Numbered from the stretch's first letter, positions 43,621-52,901 are shown. The stretch: 64,000 nucleotides of DNA from Sinorhizobium terangae (GCF_029714365.1 NZ_CP121659.1:2666001-2730000), one strand, 5' to 3'. A program made the numbers and translations. Notes: a model not told the origin generated them from the sequence alone.

Positions 43621-43685
43621 CCAACAAAAATGACAAGAAACAAGGCATGCCCGGAATAGGCGGCCATGAAGGGGAATATTGACCG

Positions 43686-44621
43686 ATGGCCTATGCCGCA
43701 CGCCATGACGGCCTGCACGCAATTCGTCCGCCGCTGATGAAGCGTATCGCCGACGCCTCCGCGCCCTATCTTTATAGCGCGCCGGCACTGATCCTGATCG
43801 TCGCGGTCATGCTCGTGCCGCTGGTCCTCGGCGTGTCCTATGCCTTCCGTGATATCCAGCTGCTCAACCCGTTCTCCGGCGCCTTTGTCGGTCTCGATCA
43901 CTTCAGGGCACTGTCTGAGGACCAGGCGTTTTTCCGCGCGCTCAGGAACACGCTCTGGTGGACCGGCGCTTCCGTATTGCTGCAGTTCACCTTCGGCCTC
44001 ATCCTAGCGCTCCTGCTCGACAAGCCTTTCAGCGGCCGTGCGATTGCCCAGGCGCTCGTCTTCCTGCCCTGGGCCGTGCCGAGTTTCCTCGCCGGTCTCA
44101 ACTGGGCCTGGCTGTTCAATCCGGTCGTCGGTCCATTGCCGCATTGGCTCTACGGGCTCGGCCTCATGAGCCAGCCGGCCAATATCCTGTCCGATCCGCA
44201 GCTCGCTATGTGGGGGCCGATCGTCGCCAATATCTGGTGGGGCATCCCCTTCTTCGCGATCACCTTGCTTGCCGCGCTGCAGGCGATCCCGCGCGATCTT
44301 TACGAGGCCGCCAGCATCGACGGGGCGGGACCGGTCCAGCGCTTCCTTTCGATCACCCTTCCGTTCCTCGCCCCGACGATCGCGATCACCATTCTCCTGC
44401 GCACCGTCTGGATCTCGAATTTCGCCGACCTCATCATCGTCATGACCAATGGCGGTCCGGCCGACCGGACGCAGATCGTCGCGAGCTACATCTTCACCCA
44501 GGCGTTCAAGCGGCTCGATTTCGGCTATGCCTCGGCGATCGCGCTCGTGCTCCTGGCGCTGCTCCTCGCCTATTCGCTGCTGATCGTCATCCTCAGACAG
44601 TGGCTCTTGAGCAAGGATTGA
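43686..44621 (+). CDS. CUT1 sugar ABC transporter permease (MalF/UgpA type)
   Basis: A 311-residue permease with six core helices. The N-terminal helix is YLYSAPALILIVAVMLVPLVLGVSYAFRD, and the EAA coupling loop is YEAASIDGAGPVQRFLSITLPFLAPTIAI. A Met at residue 18 (MKRIADASAP) is a possible alternative start, since the ribosome site before 43686 is weak. Its stop lies 5 bp before the start of the second permease. Confidence 0.88.
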   Translation: MAYAARHDGLHAIRPPLMKRIADASAPYLYSAPALILIVAVMLVPLVLGVSYAFRDIQLLNPFSGAFVGLDHFRALSEDQAFFRALRNTLWWTGASVLLQFTFGLILALLLDKPFSGRAIAQALVFLPWAVPSFLAGLNWAWLFNPVVGPLPHWLYGLGLMSQPANILSDPQLAMWGPIVANIWWGIPFFAITLLAALQAIPRDLYEAASIDGAGPVQRFLSITLPFLAPTIAITILLRTVWISNFADLIIVMTNGGPADRTQIVASYIFTQAFKRLDFGYASAIALVLLALLLAYSLLIVILRQWLLSKD

Positions 44622-44626
44622 GACCG

Positions 44627-45460
44627 ATGCGCCCCAAATCTGCCTTCCTCACCATTGCGCATCGCCTGGCGATCCTCGCATATATCGCCTTTGCGCTCTT
44701 CCCTCTGTTCTGGCTGCTCAAGGTTGCGGTCACGCCGAACGATCTGCTCTACACCGAGGGTGTCCGGCTCTGGCCGTCGCGGGCGAGTTTCGAGCATTTC
44801 GACTTCGTGCTCAGGCACAGCGCCTTCCCGGTCTTCTTCCGCAACAGCCTGATCGTCTCGGGCTCGACCGCGGTGATCGTGACGATCCTTTCCTCACTCT
44901 CGGGCTACGCGCTCTCGCGCTTCCGCTTCCGCGGCAAGTACTGGCTGGTGACCCTGATGCTGCTTACCCAGATGTTCCCGCTGGTGATGCTGGTCGCGCC
45001 GATCTTCAAGATCCTCTCGCCGATGGGGCTCACCAACAGCCTCACCGGCCTCGTCATCGTCTACACCGCGTTCAACGTCCCCTTCGCCACCTTCCTGATG
45101 CAGTCCTTCTTCGACGGCATTCCGAAGGATCTGGAAGAAGCGGCGATGATCGACGGCGCCACGCAGTTCGTCGCCTTCCGCCAGATCATCCTGCCGCTGA
45201 CGCTGCCCGGCATCGCCGCGACGCTCGGCTTCGTCTTCACCGCAGCCTGGAGCGAACTGCTGTTCTCGCTGATGCTGATCTCCGGCAACGAACAGGCGAC
45301 CTTCCCTGTCGGCCTCTTGTCCTTCGTGTCGAAGTTCTCGGTCGATTTCGGGCAGATGATGGCGGCCGGCGTGCTCGCGTTGATCCCGGCCTGCCTCTTC
45401 TTCCTGCTCATTCAACGCTATCTCGTCCAGGGCCTCACGGCCGGCGCGGTCAAAGGCTGA
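44627..45460 (+). CDS. CUT1 sugar ABC transporter permease (MalG/UgpE type)
   Basis: A 277-residue permease with N-terminal helix LAILAYIAFALFPLFWLLKVAVTPND and EAA loop LEEAAMIDGATQFVAFRQIILPLTLPG. The start at 44627 gives the standard MalG-like N-terminus; the longer frame from 43958 is a shadow of the partner gene. It forms the heterodimeric channel with 43686-44621. Confidence 0.88.
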   Translation: MRPKSAFLTIAHRLAILAYIAFALFPLFWLLKVAVTPNDLLYTEGVRLWPSRASFEHFDFVLRHSAFPVFFRNSLIVSGSTAVIVTILSSLSGYALSRFRFRGKYWLVTLMLLTQMFPLVMLVAPIFKILSPMGLTNSLTGLVIVYTAFNVPFATFLMQSFFDGIPKDLEEAAMIDGATQFVAFRQIILPLTLPGIAATLGFVFTAAWSELLFSLMLISGNEQATFPVGLLSFVSKFSVDFGQMMAAGVLALIPACLFFLLIQRYLVQGLTAGAVKG

Positions 45461-45466
45461 TTACCC

Positions 45467-46534
45467 ATGGCTTCCATCGATATCGCCAACATCCAGAAGT
45501 CCTACGGCATCCATCCGGTGCTGCACGACGTGGACCTCAAGATCCGCGACGGCGAGTTCGTCGTGCTCGTCGGGCCGTCGGGCTGCGGCAAGTCCACCCT
45601 TCTGCGTATGATTGCGGGGCTCGAAAGCGTGACTGCCGGCGAAATCCGCATCGCCGGCAAGCGCGTCAACGAGCTCGCGCCGAAGGACCGCGACATCGCC
45701 ATGGTGTTCCAGTCCTATGCGCTTTATCCGCACATGTCGGTCGAGAAGAACATGAGCTACAGCCTTCGGCTGCGCAAGACCGCCAGGGACAGGATCACCA
45801 CCGTCGTTTCCGGTGCCGCCGCTAAGCTTGGCCTTGAGCCACTGCTGGAGCGCCGCCCGCGCGCGCTCTCCGGCGGCCAGCGCCAGCGCGTCGCCATGGG
45901 GCGGGCGATCGTCCGCCAGCCGAAGGCCTTTCTCTTCGACGAACCGCTTTCCAACCTCGATGCGCGCCTTCGCGAGCAGATGCGCGCCGAAATCAAGAAA
46001 CTGCACAAGGATCTCGGCGCCACGTCGATCTACGTGACGCACGACCAGATCGAAGCGATGACGCTGGCGGACCGCATCGTCGCGATGAACGGCGGCGTCG
46101 TCCAGCAGGTGGGAAGCCCGCTCGAGCTCTACGACCGTCCCGCCAACCTCTTCGTGGCGGGTTTCATCGGCTCTCCCGGCATGAATTTCTTCAAGGGCAC
46201 CTATCGTGCCGGCGACAGGTCGAATTTCGAGACGGAAGGAGGTGTCAGCATTCCGCTCGACGCGTCGCCGTCGATCCCGGATAATGCTCCGGCGACACTC
46301 GGCATCCGTCCGGAACACGTCGTCCTTGCGGGTCACGGGCCGGACAGCCTGCTCGCGACCGTGGATCTCGTCGAGCCGACCGGATTCGGCATCATCCTGC
46401 ATTTGTCGCTCGGCCGGACGAGCTTCAAGGCCTTCACCAACGACCGGTCCTTCCTGACAGCCTCCGGCACCGTCCCTGTCCGCTTTCCCACGCACTACCT
46501 GCATTTCTTCGACACAGAGGGCAATCGCATCTGA
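45467..46534 (+). CDS. CUT1 sugar ABC transporter ATPase (UgpC/MalK type)
   Basis: A 355-residue ATPase: Walker [10 protein letters not shown], signature [16 protein letters not shown], Walker [16 protein letters not shown] and H-loop [12 protein letters not shown]-terminal MalK-like regulatory/TOBE region follows ([14 protein letters not shown]...[16 protein letters not shown]). It begins 6 bp after the second permease and completes the importer. It is the last gene of the GntR-lyase-CUT1 operon; no clear terminator follows in the 231-bp gap. Confidence 0.9.
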   Translation: MASIDIANIQKSYGIHPVLHDVDLKIRDGEFVVLVGPSGCGKSTLLRMIAGLESVTAGEIRIAGKRVNELAPKDRDIAMVFQSYALYPHMSVEKNMSYSLRLRKTARDRITTVVSGAAAKLGLEPLLERRPRALSGGQRQRVAMGRAIVRQPKAFLFDEPLSNLDARLREQMRAEIKKLHKDLGATSIYVTHDQIEAMTLADRIVAMNGGVVQQVGSPLELYDRPANLFVAGFIGSPGMNFFKGTYRAGDRSNFETEGGVSIPLDASPSIPDNAPATLGIRPEHVVLAGHGPDSLLATVDLVEPTGFGIILHLSLGRTSFKAFTNDRSFLTASGTVPVRFPTHYLHFFDTEGNRI

Positions 46535-46765
46535 TCCGGCTGCGCCGCAGAAAGCGGCAGGACTGCACAAAGGCTAGGCGCTGGGCAGCGCTGGACACGC
46601 CCCGACATGGCAATTGACTTCTGCCAAGTGGGCCTTAGTTTTGTTCTTGTCGCAGTTATCAACCCGCCTTCGGCGCGCCACCAGCGAGAGAAGCAAACAC
46701 CGCCAATACAACGATTTGACGAGCGTCTTCCTTGCCCCCGCGCCCGGCGAAATTGAGGAAGTGTC

Positions 46766-47152
46766 ATGCGAATTCCTGTTGTTGTCCTTTCCTTTTCGGC
46801 ACTCGTGCTCTGTCCCCTGACGGCCCTCGCCCAAGAGGGCGACGCCGAGGCTGGCGCAACCGTCTTCAAGAAATGCCAGACCTGTCACGTCGTCGACAAG
46901 GACACCAACAAGGTTGGTCCATCGCTCAATCACGTCCTTGGCAGGACGGCCGGCACACATCCCAATTTCCGCTACTCGCCGGCTATGGTCGAGGCGGGCA
47001 AGGGAGGCCTCAAGTGGGACGAGGCGACGCTGCGCGAATACCTCCACGATCCGAAGGCAAAGGTGAAAGGAACCAAAATGGCCTTTCCCGGTCTGAAGGA
47101 CGACACTGACATTTCCAATCTGCTCGCCTACCTCAAACAATATTCGCAATAA
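46766..47152 (+). CDS. periplasmic class I cytochrome c
   Basis: A 128-residue protein with signal peptide MRIPVVVLSFSALVLCPLTALA. Heme attachment is at Cys37-Gln-Thr-Cys40-His41, and the probable axial Met105 lies in KGTKMAFPGL. The VGPSLNHVLGR stretch is typical of c2/c550 cytochromes. It lies 143 bp before the coxM gene on the same strand and is probably the electron donor to that oxidase, shuttling from a bc1 complex. A weak TTGACT...TAGTTT promoter-like pair lies at 46614-46641. Confidence 0.87.
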   Translation: MRIPVVVLSFSALVLCPLTALAQEGDAEAGATVFKKCQTCHVVDKDTNKVGPSLNHVLGRTAGTHPNFRYSPAMVEAGKGGLKWDEATLREYLHDPKAKVKGTKMAFPGLKDDTDISNLLAYLKQYSQ

Positions 47153-47295
47153 GCAATACCAAAGCGCGAAGGGGACCCGGACGACAACCCTTTCGGGCGA
47201 TTTGCGACTATTTTCCGTTCGTGCAATAATCGCGATCGGAACTCTACGGATTGCGTATTCATGCCCACAGCCGATTGCGGTAGGAGGGACAAGAA

Positions 47296-48138
47296 ATGGC
47301 CGTGGTGGTGATTCTGGTTTTGTTGGCCGCCGGATCAGTGTTGTTCCATTTGTTGAGTCCCTGGTGGTGGACACCAATCGCCTCCAACTGGAATTACATA
47401 GACAATACTCTCATCATAACTTTCTGGATCACCGGCTTCGTCTTCGTCGCGGTTGTCCTGTTCACGGCTTATTGCGTTTTCCGGTTCCGCTATCGGCCCG
47501 GAAACCAGGCCGCCTATGAACCCGAAAACAAGCGCCTAGAAAGCTGGCTCGCCGTAAGCACGACGGTTGGCGTCATCGCCATGCTGGCACCGGGTCTTTT
47601 CGTCTGGAACCAGTTCATCACTGTTCCGGCGGCGGCAACGGAAGTCGAAGTCGTCGGCCAGCAATGGCTGTGGAGTTTCCGGCTGCCGGGCAAGGACGGA
47701 AAGCTCGGAACGTCGGAAACCCGTGACGTCGCGCCCGAGAACACGCTCGGCCTTAACCGCAATGACGCAGCGACCCTCGACGACTTGATCATCGAAGGTG
47801 GCGAGTTGCACGTGCCGGTCGGAAAACCCGTCAAGGTTCTCCTGCGTTCGGTCGATGTCCTGCATGATTTCTACGTGCCCGAGTTCCGCGCCAAGATGGA
47901 TATGGTGCCCGGCATGGTGACGTATTTCTGGTTCACGCCGACGCGGACAGGCACGTTCGAGATTCTCTGTGCCGAACTCTGCGGCGTCGGCCATCCGCAG
48001 ATGCGCGGCACGGTGGTGGTCGATACGGAGGCCGATTACCAGACGTGGCTCGCCGAGCAACAGACCTTTTCGCAATTGACGGCGTCGTCCGACGATAGCC
48101 CGAGGGCGGTCACGGCCGACGCCTCGTCGGCGCAATAG
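47296..48138 (+). CDS. coxM: cytochrome c oxidase subunit II (CuA)
   Basis: A 280-residue membrane-anchored subunit. An N-terminal hydrophobic segment (residues 3-23) and two further helices (about 40-62 and 86-106) precede the periplasmic cupredoxin domain. All CuA ligands are present: His190, Cys225, Glu227 (backbone), Cys229, His233 and Met236 in CAELCGVGHPQM. The aromatic patch GQQWLWSF for electron entry is present. No CxxCH heme site is fused, so it needs a separate cytochrome c, encoded just upstream. GGAGGG precedes the ATG. The symbol follows the rhizobial coxMNOP alternative oxidase, recognised by gene order. Confidence 0.88.
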   Translation: MAVVVILVLLAAGSVLFHLLSPWWWTPIASNWNYIDNTLIITFWITGFVFVAVVLFTAYCVFRFRYRPGNQAAYEPENKRLESWLAVSTTVGVIAMLAPGLFVWNQFITVPAAATEVEVVGQQWLWSFRLPGKDGKLGTSETRDVAPENTLGLNRNDAATLDDLIIEGGELHVPVGKPVKVLLRSVDVLHDFYVPEFRAKMDMVPGMVTYFWFTPTRTGTFEILCAELCGVGHPQMRGTVVVDTEADYQTWLAEQQTFSQLTASSDDSPRAVTADASSAQ

Positions 48139-48172
48139 CGGCGCCAGGGTAAACACAGGAACTGGGAGGAAC

Positions 48173-49954
48173 ATGATGGTCGACGTCCGGTCCGGTATTG
48201 GCGAGGCCATCCCGCCCGCCGAAGTCGAGGATGTTGAACTTTATCATCCGCACAGCTGGTGGACCCGATACGTTTTCAGCCAGGACGCGAAAGTCATCGC
48301 CATCCAATACGCAACGACGGCGATCGCCATCGGCATGGTCGCGCTTGTGCTCTCCTGGCTGATGCGTCTGCAACTCGGCTTCCCCGGTGCCTTCGCGTGG
48401 ATCGATGCCGATCGCTACTACCAGTTCATCACCATGCACGGGATGATCATGGTGATCTATCTGCTGACAGCGCTCTTCCTCGGCGGCTTCGGCAACTACC
48501 TGATCCCGCTGATGGTCGGCGCCCGCGACATGGTCTTCCCCTACGCGAACATGCTGAGCTATTGGATCTACCTGCTCGCGGTGCTGGTGCTGGTCGCCAG
48601 CTTCTTCGCTCCCGGCGGGCCGACCGGGGCCGGCTGGACCCTTTATCCGCCCCAGGCGATTCTGACCAATACGCCCGGCGGAAAGGATTGGGGCATCATC
48701 CTGATGCTCTCTTCTCTGATCATCTTCATCATCGGCTTCACGATGGGCGGCCTCAACTACGTCGTCACTGTGCTGCAAGGCCGCGCCCGTGGCATGACGC
48801 TGATGCGCATGCCGCTGACGGTCTGGGGCATCGTCACCGCCACGGTCATGGCCCTGCTCGCCTTCCCGGCACTGTTCGTCGCCTGCGTCATGATGCTTTT
48901 TGACCGGCTGCTCGGCACCAGCTTCTTCATGCCGGCGATCGCCGAGATGGGCGAGCAACTGCAATATGGCGGAGGCAGTCCGATCCTGTTCCAGCATCTC
49001 TTCTGGTTCTTCGGCCATCCGGAGGTCTACATCGTCGCCCTGCCGGCCTTTGGCATCGTTTCCGACCTCATCAGCACCCATGCGCGCAAGAACATCTTCG
49101 GCTATCGCATGATGGTTTGGGCGATCGTCATCATCGGCGCGCTGTCCATGGTCGTCTGGGCGCATCACATGTATGTCAGCGGCATGAACCCCTATTTCGG
49201 CTTCTTCTTTGCCACTACAACGCTGATCATCGCCGTGCCGACGGCAATCAAGGTCTACAACTGGGTGCTGACGCTTTGGCGGGGCAACATCCACCTGACC
49301 TTGCCGATGCTCTTCGCGCTTGCCTTCATCGTCACCTTCGTCAACGGCGGACTGACCGGGCTGTTCCTCGGCAATGTCGTCGTGGACGTGCCGCTTTCCG
49401 ACACCATGTTCGTCGTCGCGCATTTCCACATGGTCATGGGCGTCGCGCCGATTCTGGTCATCTTCGGGGCGATCTATCACTGGTATCCCAAGATCACCGG
49501 GCGCATGCTTAACGAGGCGCTCGGCCAGGTGCATTTCTGGATCACGTTCCTCGGCTCCTACGCGATCTTTTTCCCGATGCACTATGTCGGCCTCGTCGGC
49601 GTTCCGCGCCGCTATTACGAAATCGGCGAAACGGCATTCGTGCCGGAATCGGTGCACAGCCTCAACGCCTTCATCACCATCGCGGCGTTCATCGTGGGCG
49701 CAGCCCAGATTGTCTTTCTCTTCAATCTCGTCTGGAGCCTGCGCCACGGGAGGGAGGCCGGTGGCAATCCCTGGCGCGCGACAACCCTCGAATGGCAAAC
49801 GCCTGAAACACCACCTCCGCATGGCAACTGGGGCAAGGAACTGCCGGTCGTCTATCGCTGGGCCTACGACTACAGCGTCCCCGGCGCGCCGGAGGATTTC
49901 ATCCCCCAGAACCAGCCTGGGCCGGGACGCGTGAGCCACGAGGCCGCCTCATGA
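48173..49954 (+). CDS. coxN: cytochrome c oxidase subunit I (heme-copper, A1-type)
   Basis: A 593-residue integral membrane protein with about 12 helices, holding the low-spin heme and the heme a3-CuB site that reduces oxygen to water and pumps protons. Visible features are His89 (TMHGMIM, low-spin heme ligand), the D-channel Asp119 (GARDMVFP), His282-Pro-Glu284-Val-Tyr286 (CuB ligand, gating Glu, cross-linked Tyr), WAHHMYVSGM (CuB His pair), the K-channel Lys in AVPTAIKVYNW, and VAHFHMVMG (heme ligands). Glu in HPEVY marks A1 type. GGGAGGAAC precedes two adjacent ATGs (48173, 48176). Its stop overlaps coxO (ATGA). Confidence 0.93.
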   Translation: MMVDVRSGIGEAIPPAEVEDVELYHPHSWWTRYVFSQDAKVIAIQYATTAIAIGMVALVLSWLMRLQLGFPGAFAWIDADRYYQFITMHGMIMVIYLLTALFLGGFGNYLIPLMVGARDMVFPYANMLSYWIYLLAVLVLVASFFAPGGPTGAGWTLYPPQAILTNTPGGKDWGIILMLSSLIIFIIGFTMGGLNYVVTVLQGRARGMTLMRMPLTVWGIVTATVMALLAFPALFVACVMMLFDRLLGTSFFMPAIAEMGEQLQYGGGSPILFQHLFWFFGHPEVYIVALPAFGIVSDLISTHARKNIFGYRMMVWAIVIIGALSMVVWAHHMYVSGMNPYFGFFFATTTLIIAVPTAIKVYNWVLTLWRGNIHLTLPMLFALAFIVTFVNGGLTGLFLGNVVVDVPLSDTMFVVAHFHMVMGVAPILVIFGAIYHWYPKITGRMLNEALGQVHFWITFLGSYAIFFPMHYVGLVGVPRRYYEIGETAFVPESVHSLNAFITIAAFIVGAAQIVFLFNLVWSLRHGREAGGNPWRATTLEWQTPETPPPHGNWGKELPVVYRWAYDYSVPGAPEDFIPQNQPGPGRVSHEAAS

Positions 49955-50649
49955 CGGTCGTGCTGGTCTTCCTGGCGGTCATCGCCGCCATCATCGCGTG
50001 GTGGCTGGCACAACAGCGATTGGCCTCCAAACCATGGCTGGAAGTGGGGCATACGCACGACCATCGGAGTGGCGAGCCGGTTCCGCCCGCCAAAATCGGC
50101 CTCGCTGTCTTTCTCGCCGTGGTCGGCGCGCTCTTCACGCTTTTCATCAGCGCCTATTTCATGCGCATGGCTTCTTCCGACTGGTCGCCGCTGCCGCTGC
50201 CGCGCTTTCTCTGGGCCAACACCGGCATTCTTGCCTTGAGCAGCATCACCCTGCACTGGGCAAAGCTCGAAGCCGAGCGGCGGAACGAGGAAGCGGCCCG
50301 GACCAGCCTGCTCGTTGCGCTCGCCGCCGGCCTCGCCTTCCTCGTCGGACAGCTTTTCGCCTGGCGCGCGCTTGCTTCCGCCGGGTATTTTCTGACCAGC
50401 AGCCCCGCCAACAGCTTTTTCTACATGCTCACCGGCATGCACGGCCTGCATATCATCGGCGGGCTCGCGGTCCTCGGACGCGTCATCCTGCGCACGTGGG
50501 ATGCGCCGATCGACCGCCGGAGACGCCTCTCCATCGGGCTCTGCGCCACCTACTGGCATTTCATGCTGGCCGTCTGGCTGGTCCTCTTCGCCCTCTTTTC
50601 CGGTTGGGCCAATGACGTTGTCGATCTCTGCCGTCAATTGCTGACATAG
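49951..50649 (+). CDS. coxO: cytochrome c oxidase subunit III-like protein, first copy
   Basis: A 232-residue membrane protein with about six helices and subunit III character (FFYMLTGMHGLHIIGGLAVLGRVIL, CATYWHFMLAVWLVLFALFSGW). It overlaps coxN by 4 nt and is followed 10 bp later by a second subunit III gene. Two adjacent subunit III-like genes are a feature of coxMNOP operons. The N-terminal helix and the HTHDHRSG loop are less conserved than in the second copy. Confidence 0.83.
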   Translation: MTVVLVFLAVIAAIIAWWLAQQRLASKPWLEVGHTHDHRSGEPVPPAKIGLAVFLAVVGALFTLFISAYFMRMASSDWSPLPLPRFLWANTGILALSSITLHWAKLEAERRNEEAARTSLLVALAAGLAFLVGQLFAWRALASAGYFLTSSPANSFFYMLTGMHGLHIIGGLAVLGRVILRTWDAPIDRRRRLSIGLCATYWHFMLAVWLVLFALFSGWANDVVDLCRQLLT

Positions 50650-50659
50650 GAACGCTGAC

Positions 50660-51382
50660 ATGTCCGCTCCACTCAAACCGTCCTCCTTGGAAACGCTCCC
50701 CCGCCCATCCGGTCTCGCTGGCTTGGCGGCCGACTGGGCTTCGGACCAGCGGGCATTCAAGAATGTCTCCTGGGGAAAGGCCATGATGTGGATCTTTCTC
50801 CTCAGCGACACCTTCATCTTCGGCTGCTTCCTCATCGCCTACATGTCGGCGCGCATGGCGACCACCGTGCCCTGGCCGAACCCGAGCGAGGTCTTTGCAC
50901 TCGAGATCGGCGGCGTCGAGGTGCCGCTGATCCTGATCGCCATCATGACCTTCGTCCTGATCTCCAGCAGCGGCACCATGGCGATGGCCGTCAACTACGG
51001 CTATCGCCGCGACCGCCGCAAGACCGCCGCGCTGATGCTCATCACCGCGCTGTTCGGCGCCACCTTCGTCGGCATGCAGGCCTTCGAATGGTCGAAACTC
51101 ATTGCAGAGGGAGTGCGGCCTTGGGGCAATCCCTGGGGAGCCGCACAGTTCGGCTCGACCTTCTTCATGATCACCGGCTTTCACGGCACCCACGTCACGA
51201 TCGGCGTGATTTTCCTGCTGATCATCGCCCGCAAGGTCTGGCGCGGCGACTTCGACACGGAGCGGCGCGGCTTTTTCACAAGCCGCAAGGGACACTACGA
51301 GATCGTCGAGATCACCGGGCTCTACTGGCACTTCGTCGATCTGGTCTGGGTCTTCATCTTTGCATTCTTCTATCTTTGGTGA
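50660..51382 (+). CDS. coxP: cytochrome c oxidase subunit III, second copy
   Basis: A 240-residue membrane protein with typical subunit III signatures: KAMMWIFLLSDTFIFGCFLIAYMSAR, FFMITGFHGTHVTIGVIFLLIIARKVW and the C-terminal GLYWHFVDLVWVFIFAFFYLW. The conserved Glu of helix III is in QAFEWSKLI. Subunit III stabilises subunit I and supports proton uptake. It is 10 bp after coxO and 10 bp before the subunit IV gene. Confidence 0.88.
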   Translation: MSAPLKPSSLETLPRPSGLAGLAADWASDQRAFKNVSWGKAMMWIFLLSDTFIFGCFLIAYMSARMATTVPWPNPSEVFALEIGGVEVPLILIAIMTFVLISSSGTMAMAVNYGYRRDRRKTAALMLITALFGATFVGMQAFEWSKLIAEGVRPWGNPWGAAQFGSTFFMITGFHGTHVTIGVIFLLIIARKVWRGDFDTERRGFFTSRKGHYEIVEITGLYWHFVDLVWVFIFAFFYLW

Positions 51383-51392
51383 GGAGGGCATC

Positions 51393-51737
51393 ATGGCTCC
51401 GGTAGAGGCGCATGCCGCGCAGCAGCAGCACCACCCGATCAAGCTCTACCTTCTGGTCTGGGGCCTGCTCTTCGTCCTCAGCACCTTTTCCTATCTGGTC
51501 GACTATGTCGGCCTTCAGGGTTATCTGCGCTGGTCGCTGATCCTGATTTTCATGGTGCTCAAGGCCGGCCTCATCGTCGCGGTATTCATGCACATGGCCT
51601 GGGAGCGCCTCGCACTGATCTACGCGATTTTGCTGCCTCCCCTGCTCGTCCTGGTTTTCGTCGGGATGATGGTGTCGGAATCGACCTACGTGCTCTTGAC
51701 GCGGCTCCTGTTCTTCGGCGCCGCGCCCGGAACGTGA
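51393..51737 (+). CDS. cytochrome c oxidase subunit IV-like protein
   Basis: A 114-residue protein with three helices (LYLLVWGLLFVLSTFSYLVDY, LILIFMVLKAGLIVAVFMHMAWE, LIYAILLPPLLVLVFVGMMVS), matching the COX4 prokaryotic family. GAGGAGGGC lies 4-5 nt before the ATG at 51393. It closes the cox operon. Its role in these oxidases is probably assembly or stability. The N-terminal HAAQQQHH is histidine-rich. Confidence 0.85.
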   Translation: MAPVEAHAAQQQHHPIKLYLLVWGLLFVLSTFSYLVDYVGLQGYLRWSLILIFMVLKAGLIVAVFMHMAWERLALIYAILLPPLLVLVFVGMMVSESTYVLLTRLLFFGAAPGT

Positions 51738-51777
51738 TGGCGCGCGCACGGCGTTCGCGACCGTGGGCATGCCACGC

Positions 51778-52785
51778 TCAGGATGCTCGCACCGTCTTTA
51801 CGATTTCGGCCATGACACCATGCAGCGCGTCGCGATAGCCGTTGCGCGCCGAAGGACCGCTTTCCTCCGAGGTCATCACGACGGTCAGTTGCAGCGACGG
51901 CACGATATAGAGCATCTGGCCGCCATAGCCCCAGGCAAAATGGACATCCTCGCCGCCGATCTGCCGAGCGAACCAGCCATAGCCATAGGCGTCGCCCGAG
52001 AAGCGCGAATTGGTACGCGCCTGCCATGAAAGCTCGATCCAATCTTCGGGAATGATCTGACGGCCTTCGGCGGTCCTGCCGCCATTGCGGTAGAGCTCCC
52101 CGAAGGCAAGCAGCGAGCGGGCACTCATCGCCATCTGGTTGCCGCCGAGATAAATGCCCTGCGGATCGCGTTCCCAGGCGCCGATCCTAAAACCGTCGAC
52201 CGGACCGAGCCACTCGCGCGCGAGTGCCAGGGTCGACTTGCCGCTGACCTTTGTGAGAATTGCCGAAAGCAGATGGGTAGAGGCCGTGGAATAGAGCATC
52301 TGCCCTCCAGGCTCGTCGTCGAAAGGCTGGGCGAGTGCGAAACGGACCCAATTGCTGCTCGAAACCCAGCGCCCGTAGTTGGGTCCCGACATCCGGCCCA
52401 GTCCCGCCTGCATCGAAAGCAGGTGGCCGATCGTGATATCGTTGATCCGAGGGTCTGGCGAAGCCGGCAGGTCGCTTTTCAGGATGGGCGCGATTTTCTG
52501 GTCCGGGCCTTCGAGCAGGCCCTTATCGATCGCAATGCCGACAAGCGCCGAAACGATGGACTTCGACGCCGACTTGATGTTGGTCGAATCCTCGGGCGTG
52601 TGGCCGCGATAGCCGCGTTCCGCGACCACCTCACCGTTGCGGGCAATGATGACAGCCTTGAGCGAAGTCAGGTCCTGGCGGCCCCCAAGACCCTCGAGCA
52701 GCGAAGGCACGGAAGGGACCTCCTGCGCGATCGCAAACGGCAGGAACGCGAAGAACGACAGAAGAGCGGCAATCAACTTGACCAT
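51778..52785 (-). CDS. exported serine hydrolase, beta-lactamase class C-like
   Basis: About 335 residues with signal peptide (LIAALLSFFAFLPFAIAQ). The penicillin-binding fold motifs are SxxK in SASKSIV (nucleophile Ser), YST in MLYSTAS (the second motif's Tyr) and HFAWGYGG in place of KTG. This is the general serine-hydrolase/esterase EstB-like group rather than a proven beta-lactamase. The start at 52785 is preferred because AGGTG then lies 8 nt upstream; 52791 and a GTG at 52794 are alternatives. It is convergent with the cox operon; substrate unknown. Confidence 0.8.
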   Translation of the reverse strand: MVKLIAALLSFFAFLPFAIAQEVPSVPSLLEGLGGRQDLTSLKAVIIARNGEVVAERGYRGHTPEDSTNIKSASKSIVSALVGIAIDKGLLEGPDQKIAPILKSDLPASPDPRINDITIGHLLSMQAGLGRMSGPNYGRWVSSSNWVRFALAQPFDDEPGGQMLYSTASTHLLSAILTKVSGKSTLALAREWLGPVDGFRIGAWERDPQGIYLGGNQMAMSARSLLAFGELYRNGGRTAEGRQIIPEDWIELSWQARTNSRFSGDAYGYGWFARQIGGEDVHFAWGYGGQMLYIVPSLQLTVVMTSEESGPSARNGYRDALHGVMAEIVKTVRAS

Positions 52786-52800
52786 CCGCATCACCTAATG

Positions 52801-52901
52801 CATGTCGCCTAAAACTGTGCAGCGGTTTTGGACAACGACATGCCTAAAAGCAATGACCTAAAGCGCGTCGCATAAGTCCGATCGAACGTGACGCGCTTTA
52901 G
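52801..52901. repeat. second type of intergenic palindromic repeat
   Basis: Two consecutive dyads. The first is CATGTCG...CGACATG (52801-52807, 52836-52842) with inner AAAAC/GTTTT. The second is CTAAAGCGCGTC...GACGCGCTTTAG (52858-52869, 52890-52901), with perfect 12-bp arms. I believe this compound unit is common between genes in Sinorhizobium, from memory. It is distinct in sequence from the RIME-like elements. It lies upstream of the serine hydrolase gene. Confidence 0.55.

Noticed and set aside
48110..49939. 609-codon open frame on the minus strand opposite coxN
   Set aside because: The product is almost entirely charged residues (runs of D, E, H, R) with no domain; coxN on the plus strand has all heme-copper oxidase motifs. 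It is a shadow of GC-rich codon use.
51778..52785. Antibiotic-resistance beta-lactamase
   Set aside because: The fold motifs are shared with esterases and the KTG motif is replaced by a GYGG-like segment; there is no AmpR partner. A general serine hydrolase is the safer call.
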